Origin: Aquella oligotrophica
Lineage (GTDB): Bacteria > Pseudomonadota > Gammaproteobacteria > Burkholderiales > UBA11063
DNA length: 64,000 nt
Reading direction: 5' to 3'
Assembly: GCF_002892535.1 (NCBI RefSeq)
Contig: NZ_CP024847.1
Coordinates: 1,798,001-1,862,000 of the forward strand
Shown here piece after piece: positions 59,459-64,000 of this stretch (position 1 is its first letter; each line of letters opens with the position of its first letter). The notes below the pieces were generated by a model that was not told where the DNA came from, searched no databases, and saw only the letters and a program-made list of their open reading frames with translations. Both the position numbers and the translations under genes were made by a program.

Positions 59459-60672
59459 ATGCAATCATTTAGCTATAAAGCAGTTGATAAGTCGGGTAAA
59501 GAAAAAGCCGGGGTTATACAGGCGGAAAGCCCCAAACAGGCTAGACAATTACTACGTAATCAAGGACTAATTACAACGCATCTTGAATCTGAACAAGAAC
59601 GTAAATCCAAGAAAGCGGTTGGAATATCGTTTAAAAAACCAATTTCTTCGCTAGAACTATCATTAATCACTAGGCAATTTTCAATCCTGTTAAATTCTGG
59701 TTTATCAGTTGAACAATCATTATCGGCATTATCTGATCAGCTTGAGAGTCAGGAACAAAAGGCAATTATGAGCGGTGTCAGAAGTGAAGTTTTAGGTGGA
59801 CGTTCATTAGCAGCTTCGCTAAAGATGTATCCAAAAGTATTCCCGGCTGTATATTGTAGCCTAGTAAATGCAGGTGAACAATCAGGTAGTTTAGCTAAAG
59901 TTATGACCAAATTAGCTGATTATAGTGATAAAACGCGTGAATTAACCAGTAAAATTATGATGGCATTACTCTATCCACTAGTAGTAACAGTCGTTGCAAC
60001 TTTAGTAATTATTGCCCTACTGGTATTTGTAGTTCCACAAGTTGTAAAAGTATTTGAAGCATCCAAGCAGACCCTGCCATTAATTACAAGAGGAATGATT
60101 GCAACCAGTAATGGCTTACGCAACTACGGGATCTACATGCTAATTGTAATTCTCATATTTGGTTTCAGTTTTGCCAGATCACTAAAGAAAAAAGAAAACC
60201 GCATAAAATTTCACCGTAAACTATTGACCCTACCAATTGCAGGTAAGCTATTAGTCAATATTGATTTGGCACGATTTACGAATACACTTTCCATGCTATT
60301 ATCTAGTGGCGTGCCTATGCTACAGGCTTTGGAAGCGAGTCGCGATACATTGAGTAACTTCATGCTAAAAACATCTATCGATAAAGCAATTAGTATGGTG
60401 CGCGAAGGTATTGGTCTTGCCGTTGCATTAAAAGCACAGAATGCCTTCCCCCAGTTGTAATTCATCTGATCTCAAGTGGTGAGAAGTCAGGTAATCTTGA
60501 TCACTTACTGGCTCAGGCAGGTAGTCACCAAGAGCTTGAATTATCTCATCGTAGCCAGTTATTGACAGGTATTCTTGAACCTGCGTTGATTGTATTCATG
60601 GGTGCAGTAGTAATGCTGATCGTAATAGGTATTATGCTACCAATTCTAAATATGAATAAAATGGTTATGTAA
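59459..60672 (+). pseudogene. gspF: Type II secretion platform protein GspF, frameshifted
   Basis: Polytopic inner-membrane platform. The open frame ends at 60460 (333 codons), but the missing C-terminal part continues in another frame to TAA 60670-60672: PPVVIHLISSGEKSG, then LEPALIVFMGAVVMLIVIGIMLP. The break is at CCCCC (60448-60452); one additional C restores FPPVVIHLI. Either a real mutation, a slippery site or a sequencing error. Total would be ~405 residues, the normal GspF length. Both T2SSF domains are otherwise intact. Confidence 0.9.
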
Positions 60673-61053
60673 TAGGAAAACCGGTTAATATTGAAGATTT
60701 AATACAACAAATGTTAATTATATTTAACTCACATTAATCTCATATGACGCCCCTCTAGTTCCAAAGATATATTTAATTGATAGGCTTTATAAGTCTATCA
60801 ATTTTATTTTTTAAGTAAGCTCCTGCTAAAAACATAGTTATTCTTACTATAATTTTAAAAAACTGTCTGTTGATTTAAATAAAAAGCTTGTCTTATTTAA
60901 ATTTGAACTACTTTTAATATTCGATAAAGTTTACCCCTATTTTTTTCGGTTGCCATTATAGATGATTATGCAATACACTAACTAATTTGCGGCTCTTCTA
61001 TCTCTTATAAAAAGGTTAGTAGCAAATCTTAATTTCCTAATAAAGCAGGACTC
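60673..61053. other. Intergenic region after gspF
   Basis: About 380 AT-rich bases. It contains the gsp terminator at 60775-60812 and presumably the promoter for the porin gene. No open frame with a ribosome site. Confidence 0.5.
60775..60812 (+). terminator. Terminator of the gspCDEF arm
   Basis: Stem AATTGATAG (60775-60783) / CTATCAATT (60795-60803) followed by TTATTTTTT, about 100 bases after the gspF stop. Confidence 0.8.
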
Positions 61054-62534
61054 ATGAAGAAATCAGAAATAACTTTCAGAAAAAAATTACTCCTAGCCCT
61101 TAGTATGGTAATTAGTTATGGTATGGCAGATGATATTTACCAGTATGAAGATGATGAAAGCGCCGTAATCAAGTCAGGAAGCAAATACCGTAGTTCTGAT
61201 GATTATTTTGATAATGATGCAAGCATACAGCTACAGGAAGCAGAAATTAAGGCTCTAAAAAATGCTTTTATTTCTCCATATAATCACTTGCAAGATCCAA
61301 TTGATTTAAACATGGGGTTAGCAGATACTAGAACAGAATCAAAAGAAACTTTTCATTTGGGAACAAGTGTCATAGGTAATATCAACTCTCCGACTCAAGG
61401 TCAAAATAGAGCTTATAATACTGATATCTTCCAGATCTGGGGCAATCCAGTAGAGTTGGCGGGTTTGCACTTGGAGCTGGCGGAACTGCCGTATTAAACA
61501 TGAATCAAACAGGGCAACCAAATACTTTTGGTACTACTTCGGTATTTACCCTATCACAAGCATATATTGATTATCAGTATAGTAATAAACTAGAAATTAC
61601 TGGCGGGGCTATTTTATTAACTACACCATGGGTAAATAGCTTCGGCTCAAACCCTGGGGCAACCTATGCTATGGGTAATAATCCATATCAAGGCGTTATT
61701 GCAAGCATTCAGGCACTTCCAAGTTTACTACTTACAGGATTCTATGCTTGGAATTATATGCAGTATCCAAATAACTGGTTTAACCAGCAGACATACTATA
61801 ATACCATGGGTGGACCATTAGCCGGAATTGGCTCCAGCCCAACTAATGGACCTGCCGGTCTGGGAATGATCTGGAACCCAGTTGATAGCTATTCTGGACA
61901 ATTATGGTTTTATAATTTTGATAATTACGCCCAGATGGTATATTTTGATAATTCCTATCATATTGGATTATCATCCTTATTCAGTATTGATATTAGCGGG
62001 CAAGGATTTATGCAGTCATCATCAGCGTCTGGACTAACAAATCAGGTAAGCCTGCCTGGAGAAACTTCACCCGCGGGAGTTGTCGCAAGTAATGGTGTTG
62101 GAGGTAAATTTGCACTAAATATTGGCAATAACACCACCAGCATTTCTTATAATAATATATTTGGAAGTAGCGGATCTTATCTTAACGGTGGAATGGTTAC
62201 ACCATATACCTATGGTATGGAAATTGATCCATTATACACTACGCCAGCGTTAACATCATTAGCAGAGCTTGGCTCTGGCTTCGCCTATACGCTACGTAAT
62301 AGTACAACGTTTATGGATAACTCACTTAAATTTAATCTGTCTTTCTCTCAGTTTTTTGTCAATCAAGTCTATAGCTCACAGCCGAACCTAGTTACAGAAT
62401 ATGATGCTGCATTACTTTACCGAATCCCCCACACAAATATGAATGTCTGGACAAGGATGGTCTATCAAGATCAGGGCGAAGCTTATGGCGGTGCGCTATG
62501 GCAGCCTAGGGTGATATTTAACTGGACGTATTAG
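61054..62534 (+). pseudogene. OprD-like outer-membrane porin, frameshifted
   Basis: Two abutting frames (61054-61497 and 61500-62534) make one porin of about 493 residues. Signal peptide (ALSMVISYGMA), then beta-strand-rich sequence with SQAYIDYQYSNKLEITGG, LLTTPWVNS, YSGQLWFYNFDNYAQ and a C-terminal VIFNWTY ending in an aromatic residue as barrel proteins do. One additional G in GGGG (61439-61442) joins them naturally as FQIWGQSSRVGGFALGAGGTAV. Family call is by overall resemblance. Real mutation or homopolymer error cannot be told apart here. Confidence 0.75.
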
Positions 62535-62667
62535 ACAAAACCTATTTCCCCCAATAATAGCTACCACCCAAATATTTACAGGGTAATTTTAAATGGTGAA
62601 TTTTATTGGGTTTTATTTTACACTTCAATTAGCTATAATCCGATTCTCATTATTTTGCGGACAAGCA

Positions 62668-62871
62668 ATGAAAAAGAATCGGAAGAGAATAATAATTTTA
62701 TTTACCATGACAGTATTGGGATTTACAGCATTTTTTAGTGGCTGTTATAGATGTATTTTAAGTGAGTTATTACAAGTCACCGCTGATGTATCTGAAAGTA
62801 TTACTAACATTATACAGATTTTGCTGTTACGTAAGCGACTTATCTCAAAGTCCCCCAATAAAGTAGTTTAA
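62668..62871 (+). CDS. Small putative lipoprotein
   Basis: 67 residues from ATG 62668: basic start (MKKNRKRIIILF), hydrophobic stretch and lipobox-like FFSGC, then a short mature part (~45 residues) ending basic. An in-frame ATG 25 codons upstream (62593) gives a less sensible product. Ribosome site weak. No family recognised. Confidence 0.4.
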   Translation: MKKNRKRIIILFTMTVLGFTAFFSGCYRCILSELLQVTADVSESITNIIQILLLRKRLISKSPNKVV

Positions 62872-62906
62872 TTAACTCTATAAAACAAATAAAGTGAATG
62901 CAAATC

Positions 62907-63299
62907 TTAATCTTCATATAATTCTAATGGTAAACCATCGGGATCTTTAAAAAAGGTAAAACGTTTGTCTGTAAATTCATCGACTCGTATAGGCTCGCAT
63001 TCAATACCATTGGCTTCAAGATGACGAATTACATCATCTAAATTCGTAACCGCAAAAGCTAAGTGGCGTAACCCACATGCTTCAGGCGTAGATGGGCGTT
63101 TTGGAGTAATAGGAAAAGAGAATAATTCTATCTGTGATTTGCCATCTATCGATAAATCAAGCTTATATGATTGCCGGGCTTCACGATATACTTCGCGAAT
63201 GATTTCAAAACCCAAAATACGGTTATAAAAATCTTTTGATTTCTCATAATCTGAACAGATAATTGCGATATGGTGAATATGATTGAATAATTTAGACAT
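62907..63299 (-). CDS. VOC-family protein, YaeR/glyoxalase-like
   Basis: 130 residues from ATG 63299, giving MSKLFNHIHHIAIICSDYEKS, the start typical of this group; the earlier in-frame ATG would add a 41-residue tail unlike the family. Metal ligands plausibly H9 or H10 (IHHIAI), E77 (SQIELF), H97 (LRHLAFAV) and E127 (LPLELYED). Reaction unknown. It follows holB immediately, with the holB stop overlapping the start by a few bases. Confidence 0.88.
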   Translation of the reverse strand: MSKLFNHIHHIAIICSDYEKSKDFYNRILGFEIIREVYREARQSYKLDLSIDGKSQIELFSFPITPKRPSTPEACGLRHLAFAVTNLDDVIRHLEANGIECEPIRVDEFTDKRFTFFKDPDGLPLELYED

Positions 63300-64000
63300 A
63301 AATTTGCTGATACCTAAAAAGTAAATTTTCGAGCTGAAGTTTATGGTTAAGCGGATGTTCTGTCCATTCTGAAAGAAAAACCAGCTCATCTTGTAAAGCA
63401 TATAATTTTTCATCATTGACACGACTAACTAGCTTAATTAGACTTTCATGCGCAGTAGAAAAATATGCCGGACTGCCGCCTAACTTAACTCGGGCAATAT
63501 CACTTAGCCATTTGCCAAGATAATCAAGCCAAAAAGCCATCCCAATTTTTTTTGGATCTAATTCGCTACTTAAAGCAAAAATATTATCAATGCTTGGCTT
63601 TAATAATCCTTCCTGTAGCAGTAAAAGCTGTTCCGCGCTTACAGGAATATCAAATACAGGTTCGCCACCAAAATAGTTAAGCCAAAATTCAGCATTTTCA
63701 AGCTGTTCTTGTTGCAGATATGCCAAGGCCAGATTACGTTCAGGAATTTTTAGCTGAAATTTAAAACAACGACTTAATATTGTTGGTAATAATTTATTGA
63801 TATTAGCAGCTTGCAAGATAAATATGCAATTAGCAGGTGGCTCTTCGATAATTTTAAGTAAGGCATTGGCACTACTCAAATTTAGCTGCCCAGCATCAGG
63901 TAGAAAAATTACTTTATGATTTGCCATATGTAGTGACATCATTGCAAATTCAGTTACTTTTCGTACTTCTTCCACCTTAATCAGCAAGGTTTTGCGTTCT
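63292..64000 (-). CDS. holB: DNA polymerase III delta' subunit (5' part beyond window)
   Basis: Clamp-loader subunit; about 236 residues seen, N-terminus cut by the window edge. The core KVIFLPDAGQLNLSSANALLKIIEEPPANCIFIL is the family hallmark, followed by ILSRCFKFQL (the SRC motif). The frame is open to base 64000 and reads E-R-K-T-L-L-I-K-V-E-E-V-R before it. The C-terminal domain is poorly conserved as usual. Confidence 0.93.
   Translation of the reverse strand, partial: ERKTLLIKVEEVRKVTEFAMMSLHMANHKVIFLPDAGQLNLSSANALLKIIEEPPANCIFILQAANINKLLPTILSRCFKFQLKIPERNLALAYLQQEQLENAEFWLNYFGGEPVFDIPVSAEQLLLLQEGLLKPSIDNIFALSSELDPKKIGMAFWLDYLGKWLSDIARVKLGGSPAYFSTAHESLIKLVSRVNDEKLYALQDELVFLSEWTEHPLNHKLQLENLLFRYQQIYV

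Overview
The window is AT-rich chromosomal DNA from a Gram-negative bacterium, most likely a low-GC beta- or gammaproteobacterium. The evidence is KDO synthesis (kdsA), BamE, outer-membrane porins, a type II secretion system, a MaeB-type malic enzyme, lipoproteins with classic lipoboxes, and the pyrG-kdsA-eno gene order. A Neisseriales-like low-GC lineage would fit, but I cannot prove genus or species from sequence alone.

Region by region. 1-2045: an MHS-family transporter cut by the window edge, and an intact IS701/IS4-like insertion sequence with perfect 15-bp ends. 2.8-8.7 kb: malic enzyme MaeB, a GntP-family permease, a cytochrome b561 and a divergent MFS-like membrane protein. 8.7-11.2 kb: a single-chain FakA-FakB (DAK2 + DegV) fusion and a secreted cytochrome-b5/MAPR-type protein. 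11.3-16.5 kb: clpB behind a sigma32-like promoter, a thiopurine methyltransferase, glycerate kinase, a CoA-binding protein and tRNA-Ala(GGC). 16.5-20.4 kb: several very small genes, an Rrf2 regulator divergent from an MHS transporter, and a lipoprotein. 20.5-22.6 kb: a membrane protein joining a Cache-like sensor to a pentameric ligand-gated ion channel. 23.05-24.37 kb: an IS3-family element inserted exactly in the loop of the eno terminator. 24.4-29.1 kb: the pyrG-kdsA-methyltransferase-eno operon. 29.5-34.4 kb: a large lipoprotein, a ModF-like ABC ATPase and an LdtD-like L,D-transpeptidase.

34.7-38.7 kb: threonine synthase carrying a LeuA-type regulatory domain, then ilvD (together the threonine/branched-chain route), then a DUF2141 protein. 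38.7-39.85 kb is decayed DNA: a truncated group II intron, a 15-bp hairpin and the tail of a broken transporter gene. 39.85-46.4 kb: a 1191-residue repeat lipoprotein bracketed by three paralogous sensor-HTH regulators.

46.4-60.7 kb: a type II secretion system in two opposing arms, gspG-H-I-J-K-L-M leftward and gspC-D-E-F rightward, with nadB, dapB, bamE and fur between them. gspF carries a one-base frameshift in a C5 run, and the OprD-like porin gene that follows carries one in a G4 run; both could be real or homopolymer sequencing errors. The window ends with a small putative lipoprotein, a VOC-family protein and a partial holB.

The strongest candidates for something new are the Cache-pLGIC protein, the three-regulator/giant-lipoprotein locus, the FakA-FakB fusion and the IS3 insertion that splits the eno terminator.
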